Source: Oscillospiraceae bacterium (GTDB lineage Bacteria > Bacillota > Clostridia > Oscillospirales > Oscillospiraceae). From it: DNA of 7,596 bases. Where the stretch lies: contig JAFPTE010000139.1 in NCBI GenBank assembly GCA_017400415.1, positions 1 through 7,596 on the forward strand, in the 5' to 3' direction. Both the position numbers and the translations under genes were made by a program. Numbering within the stretch: the stretch's first letter is position 1; each line of letters opens with the position of its first letter. Below, in pieces: positions 1-4,536 of this stretch. The notes under the pieces are model-generated. The model was not told the DNA's origin. It saw only the letters and a list, made by a program, of their open reading frames with translations, and searched no databases.

Positions 1-579
1 CTGGAGAACAACCCCACCCCCATCTACAAGGGCAAGAAGGTTGTTGTCTTCGGCGGCGGCAACGTGGCCATGGATGCTGCCCGCAGCGCAAAGCGCATGG
101 GCGCTGAGGTCCATATCGTCTACCGCAGAGGCGAGGCTGAGCTTCCTGCCCGTAAGGAGGAGGTCCACCATGCCAAGGAGGAGGGCATCATCTTCGACCT
201 GCTGGCCAACCCCGTCATGATCGAGGGCGACGAAAAGGGCAGGGTCAAGAGCGTGAAGTGCATCCGCATGGAGCTGGGTGAGCCCGACGCCTCCGGCAGA
301 CGCCGTCCTGTTCCCATTGAGGGCAGTGAGTTTGAGATCGATGCCGATACCGTTATCGTCTCCATCGGCACCAGCCCCAACCCCCTTATCAGAAGCACCA
401 CTAAGGGCCTTGAGACCAACAAGTGGGGCTGCATCTCCACCAAGGAGGACGCCTCCACCTCCCGTGAGGGCATCTTCTGCGGCGGCGACGCTGCCACCGG
501 TGCAGCAACCGTTATCCTGGCCATGGGCGCCGGCAAGACCGCTGCCAAGAGCATCGACGCTTACCTGCAGTCCAAGTAA
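1..579 (+). CDS. gltA: NADPH-dependent glutamate synthase small subunit-like flavoprotein (GltA/NfnB type), 5'-truncated
   Basis: The reading frame is open from base 1 and ends at TAA 577-579, giving the last 192 residues of a family usually about 460 long. Visible residues 14-25 carry the dinucleotide-binding turn VVVFGGGNVAMD, followed by VHIVYRR (37-43), whose arginines are typical of NADPH-binding members. Residues 159-182 (FCGGDAATGAATVILAMGAG and on) are the C-terminal FAD-contacting segment of this pyridine-nucleotide disulfide-oxidoreductase fold. The family passes electrons between NADPH and FAD, either to the large glutamate synthase subunit or, in many anaerobes, within the NfnAB bifurcating transhydrogenase together with a ferredoxin-NADP reductase subunit. 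The upstream partner that would separate these roles lies outside the window, so the gene symbol is provisional. The family call is secure; the physiological role is not. It is the last gene of its transcript, because a strong terminator follows 17 bases after the stop. Confidence 0.9.
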   Translation: MENNPTPIYKGKKVVVFGGGNVAMDAARSAKRMGAEVHIVYRRGEAELPARKEEVHHAKEEGIIFDLLANPVMIEGDEKGRVKSVKCIRMELGEPDASGRRRPVPIEGSEFEIDADTVIVSIGTSPNPLIRSTTKGLETNKWGCISTKEDASTSREGIFCGGDAATGAATVILAMGAGKTAAKSIDAYLQSK

Positions 580-596
580 GAAACAGCACCCTATCC

Positions 597-636
597 CTGC
601 CGCCTGTGTCTTCATAGGCACGGGCGGCAGTTTTTT
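597..636 (+). terminator. Rho-independent terminator of the gltA-like gene
   Basis: A 14-bp stem with two G-T pairs (597-610 with 617-630, arms beginning CTGCCGCC and ending GGCGGCAG) closes a six-base loop TTCATA and is followed directly by six T (631-636). This is a textbook intrinsic terminator, and it separates the flavoprotein gene from the tRNA promoter 22 bases further on. Confidence 0.92.
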
Positions 637-657
637 GATGAAAAAGAAAATTTAGGC

Positions 658-687
658 TTGACAAACAGGGGATGGGGAGAGTATAAT
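658..687 (+). promoter_or_regulatory. Consensus sigma-A promoter of the tRNA cluster
   Basis: TTGACA (658-663) and TATAAT (682-687) are both perfect matches, with an 18-base spacer. Transcription should start near 694, leaving a leader of about 24 nt before tRNA-Val. A perfect promoter is expected for strongly expressed stable RNA genes. Confidence 0.9.
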
Positions 688-717
688 AAGCCTCGCCGCT
701 TGGGAAGGGGCAGGTTT

Positions 718-794
718 GGGAGCTTAGCTCAGCTGGTTAGAGCGCCTGCCTTACAAGCAGGAGGTCACAGGTTCGAGCCCTGTAGCTCCCACCA
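718..794 (+). tRNA. tRNA-Val (anticodon TAC)
   Basis: This is a 77-base cloverleaf. The acceptor arms GGGAGCT (718-724) and AGCTCCC (784-790) pair fully. The anticodon stem CCTGC/GCAGG encloses loop CTTACAA with anticodon TAC at 752-754, reading GTA and probably other GTN codons. The T loop begins with TTCGA, and ACCA is encoded at 791-794. It is the first gene of the cluster, with 25 bases before tRNA-Asp. Confidence 0.97.
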
Positions 795-819
795 CATCCT
801 GTTTCCAAACGACGTATAT

Positions 820-896
820 GGCCGAGTAGTTCAGTTGGTTAGAACGCCAGCCTGTCACGCTGGAGGTCGAGGGTTCGAGCCCCTTCTCGGTCGCCA
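820..896 (+). tRNA. tRNA-Asp (anticodon GTC)
   Basis: This is a 77-base cloverleaf. Acceptor arms GGCCGAG (820-826) and CTCGGTC (886-892) pair with one G-T. The anticodon stem CCAGC/GCTGG encloses CTGTCAC with anticodon GTC at 854-856, reading GAC/GAT. GCCA is encoded at the 3' end. Only three bases separate it from tRNA-Phe, so both must be cut from a common precursor. Confidence 0.97.
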
Positions 897-899
897 ATT

Positions 900-975
<76 letters not shown>

Positions 976-978
976 TCT

Positions 979-1054
979 GCGGCTTTAGCTCATCTGGTAG
1001 AGCGCCACCTTGCCAAGGTGGAGGTAGCGAGTTCGAGCCTCGTAAGCCGCTCCA
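979..1054 (+). tRNA. tRNA-Gly (anticodon GCC)
   Basis: This is a 76-base cloverleaf. Acceptor arms GCGGCTT (979-985) and AAGCCGC (1044-1050) pair fully. The anticodon stem CCACC/GGTGG encloses TTGCCAA with anticodon GCC at 1012-1014, reading GGC/GGT, which are frequent codons in the neighbouring genes. TCCA is encoded at 1051-1054. It is the last tRNA before the two-tier hairpin. Confidence 0.97.
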
Positions 1055-1057
1055 AAT

Positions 1058-1114
1058 ATGCCCTCGGTCCGCTTCAATACTGCAGCGGTATTGCTTGTGA
1101 CCGAGGGCATTTTT
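1058..1114 (+). terminator. Two-tier hairpin after tRNA-Gly, probable terminator
   Basis: A perfect 12-bp outer stem (1058-1069 with 1099-1110, ATGCCCTCGGTC/GACCGAGGGCAT) surrounds a symmetric five-by-five internal loop and a perfect 6-bp inner stem CAATAC/GTATTG (1075-1080 with 1088-1093). Only four T follow (1111-1114), so termination may be partial. It could also be a processing structure that protects the 3' end of the four-tRNA precursor. Its right arm overlaps a likely tRNA-Cys promoter. Confidence 0.6.
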
Positions 1115-1124
1115 CAAATATAAT
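1095..1124 (+). promoter_or_regulatory. Probable promoter of tRNA-Cys
   Basis: A perfect -10 box TATAAT (1119-1124) lies seven bases before tRNA-Cys. The best -35 is TTGTGA (1095-1100, four of six matches) with an 18-base spacer, and it is embedded in the hairpin at 1058-1110. The start would fall at about 1131-1132, essentially the first base of the tRNA. AT-rich DNA makes a chance TATAAT possible, so readthrough from the upstream promoter remains an alternative. Confidence 0.5.
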
Positions 1125-1131
1125 AATGAAT

Positions 1132-1206
1132 GGTGGCATAGCCAAGTGGTAAGGCAAGGGTCTGCAAAACCCTGATTCCCCGGTTCAAATCCGGGTGCCA
1201 CCTCCA
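1132..1206 (+). tRNA. tRNA-Cys (anticodon GCA)
   Basis: This is a 75-base cloverleaf. Acceptor arms GGTGGCA (1132-1138) and TGCCACC (1196-1202) pair fully. The anticodon stem AGGGT/ACCCT encloses CTGCAAA with anticodon GCA at 1164-1166, reading TGC/TGT. TCCA is encoded at 1203-1206. A hairpin separates it from the four upstream tRNAs, and a terminator follows seven bases after its CCA end. Confidence 0.97.
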
Positions 1207-1212
1207 GAAAAA

Positions 1213-1236
1213 CCTCGTCGCAAGGCGAGGCTTTTT
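1213..1236 (+). terminator. Terminator of the tRNA cluster
   Basis: A 7-bp stem CCTCGTC/GGCGAGG (1213-1219 with 1224-1230, one T-G pair) is capped by a GCAA tetraloop. One C and then five T (1232-1236) follow, and A-rich bases precede it. This is a compact intrinsic terminator that insulates the tRNA cluster from the fhs promoter about 95 bases downstream. Confidence 0.9.
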
Positions 1237-1330
1237 AATTGAAATCGCCTGGAAGCGGGCCAGAGAAGGAATGAAGACGCCCCGCTTTTGCCCTCCGTTT
1301 TCAAAAGACAATAAAACTGAATTGTTTCGG

Positions 1331-1359
1331 TTGACAATCGCTGCCGACTTTTATATAAT
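1331..1359 (+). promoter_or_regulatory. Consensus sigma-A promoter of fhs
   Basis: TTGACA (1331-1336) and TATAAT (1354-1359) are perfect, with the optimal 17-base spacer. The predicted start is near 1366, giving a leader of about 60 nt before the ATG at 1427. I see no riboswitch-like fold (for example a tetrahydrofolate riboswitch) in that leader, so expression is probably high and largely constitutive. Confidence 0.9.
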
Positions 1360-1426
1360 GATTTCACACGTTTCTCCGACAGATGCTTCTTGCCGGGGTG
1401 ATTTTTATATGGGATGGTGGTTAAAT

Positions 1427-3103
1427 ATGGCTTACTTATCAGACATAGAAATCGCACAGAGAGCTGTACCGGAAAAGATAACAGAGGTTGCCCGGAAGCT
1501 GGGCATCTCCGATGACGACCTGGAGCAGTACGGCAGCTATAAGGGCAAGCTGAGCTTTTCACTGATGGAGAAGCTCAGGGACAAGCCCGATGCAAAGCTG
1601 ATACTTGTCACCGCCATCACGCCCACACCGGCAGGCGAGGGCAAGACCACCACCACCGTGGGCCTGGGAGACGCCCTGCGGCATATTGGCAAAAAGAGCG
1701 TTATTGCCCTTCGTGAGCCATCCCTGGGCCCTGTCTTCGGTATCAAGGGCGGCGCTGCCGGCGGCGGCTATGCCCAGGTTATACCCATGGAGGATATAAA
1801 CCTCCACTTCACCGGCGATTTCCACGCCATCGGCGCCGCCAACAATCTGCTGGCCGCCATGCTGGATAATCATATCTACCAGGGCAACGCCCTGCACATC
1901 GACCCCAAGACCATAACCTGGCGCCGCTGCGTGGACATGAACGACAGGCAGCTGAGAAACGTTGTGGACGGTCTGGGCGGCAGAACCAACGGCACGCCCC
2001 GCGAGGACGGCTACGACATAACAGTTGCCAGCGAGATTATGGCTGTTTTCTGCCTGGCAACCGATATTACCGACCTTAAAAACCGCCTTGCCGACATTAT
2101 CGTGGGCTATACCTATGAGGGAAAGCCCGTCACCGCCGGCGACCTGAAGGCCCAGGGCGCTATGGCTGCCCTTTTGAAGGATGCACTGAAGCCCAACCTT
2201 GTTCAGACTCTGGAGCACACTCCGGCGCTGGTCCACGGGGGCCCCTTCGCCAACATCGCCCACGGCTGCAACAGCGTTATTGCCACACGTCTCGCCATGA
2301 AGCTGGGGGATTACTGCGTCACCGAGGCCGGCTTCGGCGCAGACCTGGGTGCAGAGAAATTCCTGGATATCAAGTGCCGGGTAGCGGGACTTAAGCCCTC
2401 TGCGGTGGTCATTGTGGCCACTGTCCGTGCCCTTAAGATGCACGGTGGCCTGCCTAAGGACCAGCTTGGCAGCGAGGACCTGAATGCCCTGGAGAAGGGC
2501 CTGCCCAACCTTATGCGCCATGTGGAGAATATTACCACAGTTTACGGCCTGCCTGCGGTGGTGGCCATAAACCGCTTCCCCACGGATACGGAGGCGGAGC
2601 TGGAGCTTGTGCGCCGCAGCTGCGCAAGCCTCGGCGTCAACGTTGCCCTCAGCGAGGTCTGGGGCAAGGGAGGAGAAGGCGGCGTGGAGCTTGCCCGTGA
2701 GGTGGTGCGCCTTTGCGAGGAGCCCTCGGACTTCAGATTCTGCTATCCCTCCGAGATGGGAATATATGAGAAGCTTGAGGCTATTGCAAAGAGAATATAC
2801 CATGCTGACGGCGTTCAGCTTGTGGGGAGCGCACCCAATCAGCTTAAAAAGCTCAACGAGCTGGGCTTTTCCGGCCTGCCCGTCTGCGTTGCCAAGACCC
2901 AGTACAGCTTCTCCGATAACCAGAAGCTCCTGGGCGCTCCGGAGGGCTTCACGGTCTCCGTCCGCAACCTCAAGGTCTCCGCAGGCGCAAGATTCATTGT
3001 TGCCCTCACCGGGGACATTATGACCATGCCCGGCCTGCCCAAGTCTCCCGCCGCAGAGCGCATAGACGTGGACAAAAACGGCGTCATCTCCGGACTGTTC
3101 TGA
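1427..3103 (+). CDS. fhs: Formate-tetrahydrofolate ligase (10-formyl-THF synthetase)
   Basis: The 558-residue product joins formate to tetrahydrofolate using ATP, forming 10-formyl-THF in cytosolic one-carbon metabolism. This supplies purine and fMet synthesis, and in acetogens the methyl branch of the Wood-Ljungdahl pathway. Length matches the family (about 555-560). The N-terminus SDIEIAQ (5-11) is the family start; TPTPAGEGKTTT (65-76) is the ATP-binding P-loop; LREPSLGP (95-102) and FGIKGGAAGGGYAQVIPMED (104-123) are signature segments; the end matches the usual MTMPGLPK...GVISGLF. The frame is open back to 1271, but the promoter at 1331-1359 excludes starts before about 1366. ATG 1427 fits homologues, with GGTGG six bases before it. 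ATG 1409, preceded by GGGGTGA, would add six residues and cannot be fully excluded. The gene is probably cotranscribed with the acetyltransferase that follows. On its own it does not show whether the host is an acetogen. Confidence 0.97.
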   Translation: MAYLSDIEIAQRAVPEKITEVARKLGISDDDLEQYGSYKGKLSFSLMEKLRDKPDAKLILVTAITPTPAGEGKTTTTVGLGDALRHIGKKSVIALREPSLGPVFGIKGGAAGGGYAQVIPMEDINLHFTGDFHAIGAANNLLAAMLDNHIYQGNALHIDPKTITWRRCVDMNDRQLRNVVDGLGGRTNGTPREDGYDITVASEIMAVFCLATDITDLKNRLADIIVGYTYEGKPVTAGDLKAQGAMAALLKDALKPNLVQTLEHTPALVHGGPFANIAHGCNSVIATRLAMKLGDYCVTEAGFGADLGAEKFLDIKCRVAGLKPSAVVIVATVRALKMHGGLPKDQLGSEDLNALEKGLPNLMRHVENITTVYGLPAVVAINRFPTDTEAELELVRRSCASLGVNVALSEVWGKGGEGGVELAREVVRLCEEPSDFRFCYPSEMGIYEKLEAIAKRIYHADGVQLVGSAPNQLKKLNELGFSGLPVCVAKTQYSFSDNQKLLGAPEGFTVSVRNLKVSAGARFIVALTGDIMTMPGLPKSPAAERIDVDKNGVISGLF

Positions 3104-3106
3104 TTT

Positions 3107-3574
3107 ATGAGGGTACGTTTTGCTGACAGGGGAGATATCCCGGAGCTGATCAGGCTCCTGTTCCAGGTCAACGATGTTCACGCAAAAATCCGCCCGGACC
3201 TTTTCCGTGCCGGCGGCAGAAAGTACACGCCGGAGGCCCTTGAAAAGCTTCTGGAGGACCCGGACAGGCCCATCCTGGTGGCTGCGGAGGAGGAGCGGCT
3301 CCTGGGCTACGCCATGTGTGAGCTTGAATACCACGCAGGGGAGACCTCCCGGCAGGATATGAAGGTCCTGTACCTGGACGACCTTTGCGTGGATGAAAAA
3401 AGCCGCCGCAGCGGCGCCGGAAAGCTGCTGTTTCAGGCTGTCCGGGACTATGCGCGGTCTCTGGGGTGTTATGAGATAACCCTCAACGTCTGGCAGGGGA
3501 ACGACGCCGCCAGGGCCTTTTATGAGGCTATGGGCATGACCGTCCAGAAAACCGGCATGGAACTGATACTGTAA
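3107..3574 (+). CDS. GNAT-family N-acetyltransferase
   Basis: A 155-residue cytosolic protein of the acetyl-CoA-dependent GNAT fold. Motif A is clear: strand LYLDDLCV (88-95), then the pyrophosphate-binding loop RRSGAG (100-105, the R-x-x-G-x-G pattern) and a helix. Motif B follows with ITLNVW (124-129), GNDAARAFYE (131-140) and the terminal GM(E)-L-IL. The N-terminal half, with DVHAKIRPDLF (23-33) and KYTPEALEKLL (39-49), resembles small Firmicutes GNAT proteins of unknown substrate. It begins three bases after the fhs stop, and I see no convincing ribosome site before the ATG, so translation probably depends on ribosomes finishing fhs. The substrate cannot be told from sequence; a role in folate or one-carbon metabolism is only suggested by position. 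A bidirectional terminator follows immediately. Confidence 0.92.
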   Translation: MRVRFADRGDIPELIRLLFQVNDVHAKIRPDLFRAGGRKYTPEALEKLLEDPDRPILVAAEEERLLGYAMCELEYHAGETSRQDMKVLYLDDLCVDEKSRRSGAGKLLFQAVRDYARSLGCYEITLNVWQGNDAARAFYEAMGMTVQKTGMELIL

Positions 3575-3611
3575 AAACTCAGCGGAGGCGAAATCGCCTC
3601 CGCTGATTCTT
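3573..3611. terminator. Bidirectional terminator between convergent genes
   Basis: A perfect 12-bp inverted repeat (3579-3590 with 3595-3606, arms TCAGCGGAGGCG/CGCCTCCGCTGA, loop AAAT) lies between the stop codons of the plus-strand acetyltransferase (3574) and the minus-strand flavoprotein (3610). On the minus strand it is followed by G and five T (complement of 3573-3577). On the plus strand the tail is TTCTTAT, which is weaker. It probably serves both transcripts, more efficiently for the minus-strand one. Confidence 0.88.
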
Positions 3612-4086
3612 ATCTCTCCTTGACGTGCTTGCCGGTGATGTGCTCCGGGTTTATGGCGAACATGAAGGTGCCCTGCCCGGACTGGCGTATCTCACGCTCA
3701 ATATAGCTTTCATCGTCCGTGAACTTATGGCTTAGACGGCGGGCGATGTCATACAGCTTCTCCCGGTCGGTTATAATCTCCACCTTGCCGAAAACGGTGA
3801 CGCTGTCAAACTCCAGATACCAGTTCCCGTCCAGCCTCCGGCCTTCGCTTATGACGTTATAGGAGACCTTGGGGCAGCGGGCGATGGCGTCCAGCTTGTG
3901 GCCGGTCATGCCGCTGTGAAAATAGAGCTTTCCGTCCTCGGGGCAGTAGAAGTGGTTGAGGGGGACGGCATAGGGATATCCGTCGTCACCCAGGACGGCC
4001 AGAACGCCCCGCCGTGCGGTTTTGAGGAGCTCTATGCTCTTTTCTGCGTCAAGGGCCTGCTTTTTTCTTGCAACCTCTCTGAACAT
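3610..4086 (-). CDS. NimA-like / pyridoxamine 5'-phosphate oxidase-family flavin protein
   Basis: The 158-residue product has the small FMN-binding split-barrel fold. Residues 27-43 (GVLAVLGDDGYPYAVPL) and 53-66 (KLYFHSGMTGHKLD) give the typical pattern of a strand, a Gly-Tyr-Pro turn, then a Phe-His-x-x-x-x-Gly-x-Lys flavin-contact segment. Relatives include nitroimidazole-reductase-like Nim proteins and many uncharacterised reductases; the substrate cannot be inferred, and drug resistance should not be assumed. The start is fixed at 4086 (minus strand) by a strong ribosome site GGAGG (complement of 4092-4096) five bases upstream. An upstream ATG at 4164 would add 26 unrelated residues encoded by the tRNA-Leu gene and is rejected. 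A 13-bp inverted repeat ends only nine bases before the ribosome site, and no separate promoter is apparent, so expression may rely on readthrough from the tRNA-Leu promoter. Confidence 0.9.
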   Translation of the reverse strand: MFREVARKKQALDAEKSIELLKTARRGVLAVLGDDGYPYAVPLNHFYCPEDGKLYFHSGMTGHKLDAIARCPKVSYNVISEGRRLDGNWYLEFDSVTVFGKVEIITDREKLYDIARRLSHKFTDDESYIEREIRQSGQGTFMFAINPEHITGKHVKER

Positions 4087-4105
4087 GATAACCTCCAATA
4101 AAGAA

Positions 4106-4133
4106 ATAAGCACTTGCATTTGCAAGTGCTTAT
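4106..4133 (-). terminator. Hairpin between tRNA-Leu and the flavin protein gene (terminator or attenuator)
   Basis: A perfect 13-bp inverted repeat (4106-4118 with 4121-4133; the innermost pair must open to form a four-base loop) lies three bases after the encoded CCA end of tRNA-Leu. On the minus strand the tail reads TTCTTTATT, T-rich but interrupted. It probably ends most tRNA-Leu transcripts. Because the next gene's ribosome site follows within ten bases and no other promoter is visible, partial readthrough would make it an attenuator for the flavoprotein. Confidence 0.75.
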
Positions 4134-4136
4134 CTG

Positions 4137-4221
4137 TGGTGCGGGAGATGAGACTTGAACTCACACGTCTATTGACACACGCCCCTCAAACGTGCCTGTC
4201 TACCTATTCCAGCACTCCCGC
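4137..4221 (-). tRNA. tRNA-Leu (anticodon GAG)
   Basis: This is an 85-base class II tRNA on the minus strand. Acceptor arms GCGGGAG and CTCCCGC (5' base at 4221) pair fully. The anticodon stem CACGT/GCGTG, closed by a T-G pair, encloses TTGAGGG with anticodon GAG (complement of 4185-4187), reading CTC/CTT. A long variable arm, T stem GTGAG/CTCAT with loop TTCAAGT, and encoded ACCA (complement of 4137-4140) complete it. The leucine codons CTT and CTC are heavily used in the neighbouring genes. Confidence 0.95.
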
Positions 4222-4236
4222 ACAGGAACATGAACG

Positions 4237-4264
4237 ATTATACCAGAAATTCTTTTTTTGTCAA
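4237..4264 (-). promoter_or_regulatory. Extended consensus promoter of tRNA-Leu
   Basis: On the minus strand TTGACA (complement of 4259-4264) and TATAAT (complement of 4237-4242) are perfect, with a 16-base A/T-rich spacer and an extended -10 element TGG just before TATAAT. Transcription should start near 4230, giving a leader of about nine bases before tRNA-Leu. It is divergent from the rpoB promoter, whose -35 lies about 95 bases away. Confidence 0.9.
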
Positions 4265-4319
4265 CTCCTATTTTTCGTTAAATTACAGAAAAATGGCCCG
4301 GTAAAGGGAGGGAATATAT

Positions 4320-4347
4320 AAAAAACGGCGAAAGTGACCTTTCGCCG
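4320..4347 (-). terminator. Minus-strand terminator-like hairpin just upstream of the rpoB promoter
   Basis: A perfect 9-bp stem CGGCGAAAG/CTTTCGCCG (4326-4334 with 4339-4347, loop TGAC) is preceded on the plus strand by a run of A. Read on the minus strand it is therefore a stem followed by at least five T. No minus-strand gene lies upstream to need it. It may stop antisense transcription coming from rpoB, or be a remnant of an earlier gene order. Its right edge is nine bases from the rpoB -35 box. Confidence 0.65.
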
Positions 4348-4356
4348 CCAAAACTC

Positions 4357-4385
4357 TTGACACAATTTAGAAAAAATGTTAGAAT
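4357..4385 (+). promoter_or_regulatory. Promoter of rpoB
   Basis: TTGACA (4357-4362, perfect) and TAGAAT (4380-4385, five of six) are separated by 17 bases. An extended -10 element TGT lies at 4377-4379 and the spacer is A/T-rich. The predicted start is about 4391-4393, leaving a leader of about 145 nt before the TTG start of rpoB. Confidence 0.87.
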
Positions 4386-4495
4386 AAAACGCTTTATATG
4401 CTGGATAGAAGCGTTTTCTCCCTCTTAACGTACTTAGTATAACACCTCAAGAGGGAAAATCAAGGGGTAAGTTCCTAAAACCGTCAACTTATCCC
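4386..4495 (+). promoter_or_regulatory. rpoB 5' leader with three tandem inverted repeats
   Basis: Three inverted repeats lie back to back. IR1 pairs 4386-4394 with 4409-4417 (AAAACGCTT/AAGCGTTTT, 9 bp, 14-base loop) and straddles the predicted transcription start, so it may be a DNA operator rather than an RNA stem. IR2 pairs 4419-4426 with 4449-4456 (TCCCTCTT/AAGAGGGA, 8 bp, 22-base loop). IR3 pairs 4464-4473 with 4486-4495 (GGGGTAAGTT/AACTTATCCC, 10 bp with one G-T, 12-base loop). None has an immediate T-run, so they do not look like plain terminators. Within the gene-free stretch 4222-4536 I see only the two divergent promoters, the hairpin at 4326-4347, this leader and the rpoB ribosome site. 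Confidence 0.6.
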
Positions 4496-4536
4496 GGCGT
4501 ATCATTTTGTATTCTTACTTTAAGGAGTGAAGCAAG

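Noticed and set aside
1253..1289. A weak hairpin AAGCGGG/CCCGCTT followed by a few T, downstream of the tRNA terminator
   Set aside because: The loop is 21 bases and the T-run is short; a good terminator already lies 20 bases upstream, so this may be chance.
1271..1426. An N-terminal extension of fhs from ATG 1271
   Set aside because: The perfect promoter at 1331-1359 lies inside it, and the family's N-terminus begins just after ATG 1427.
1366..1426. Possible tetrahydrofolate riboswitch in the fhs leader
   Set aside because: The leader is only about 60 nt and I see no matching stems or conserved segments.
1559..3334. A 591-codon open frame on the minus strand opposite fhs and part of the acetyltransferase
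   Set aside because: Same codon-bias shadow; it spans two well-supported plus-strand genes and has no recognisable domain.
4087..4164. An N-terminal extension of the minus-strand flavin protein from ATG 4164
   Set aside because: It would be encoded by the tRNA-Leu 3' end and the hairpin, and a strong ribosome site sits right before the ATG at 4086.
4022..4321. A plus-strand open frame of 99 codons over the flavin gene start and tRNA-Leu
   Set aside because: It runs antisense to the tRNA and has no ribosome site or recognisable product.
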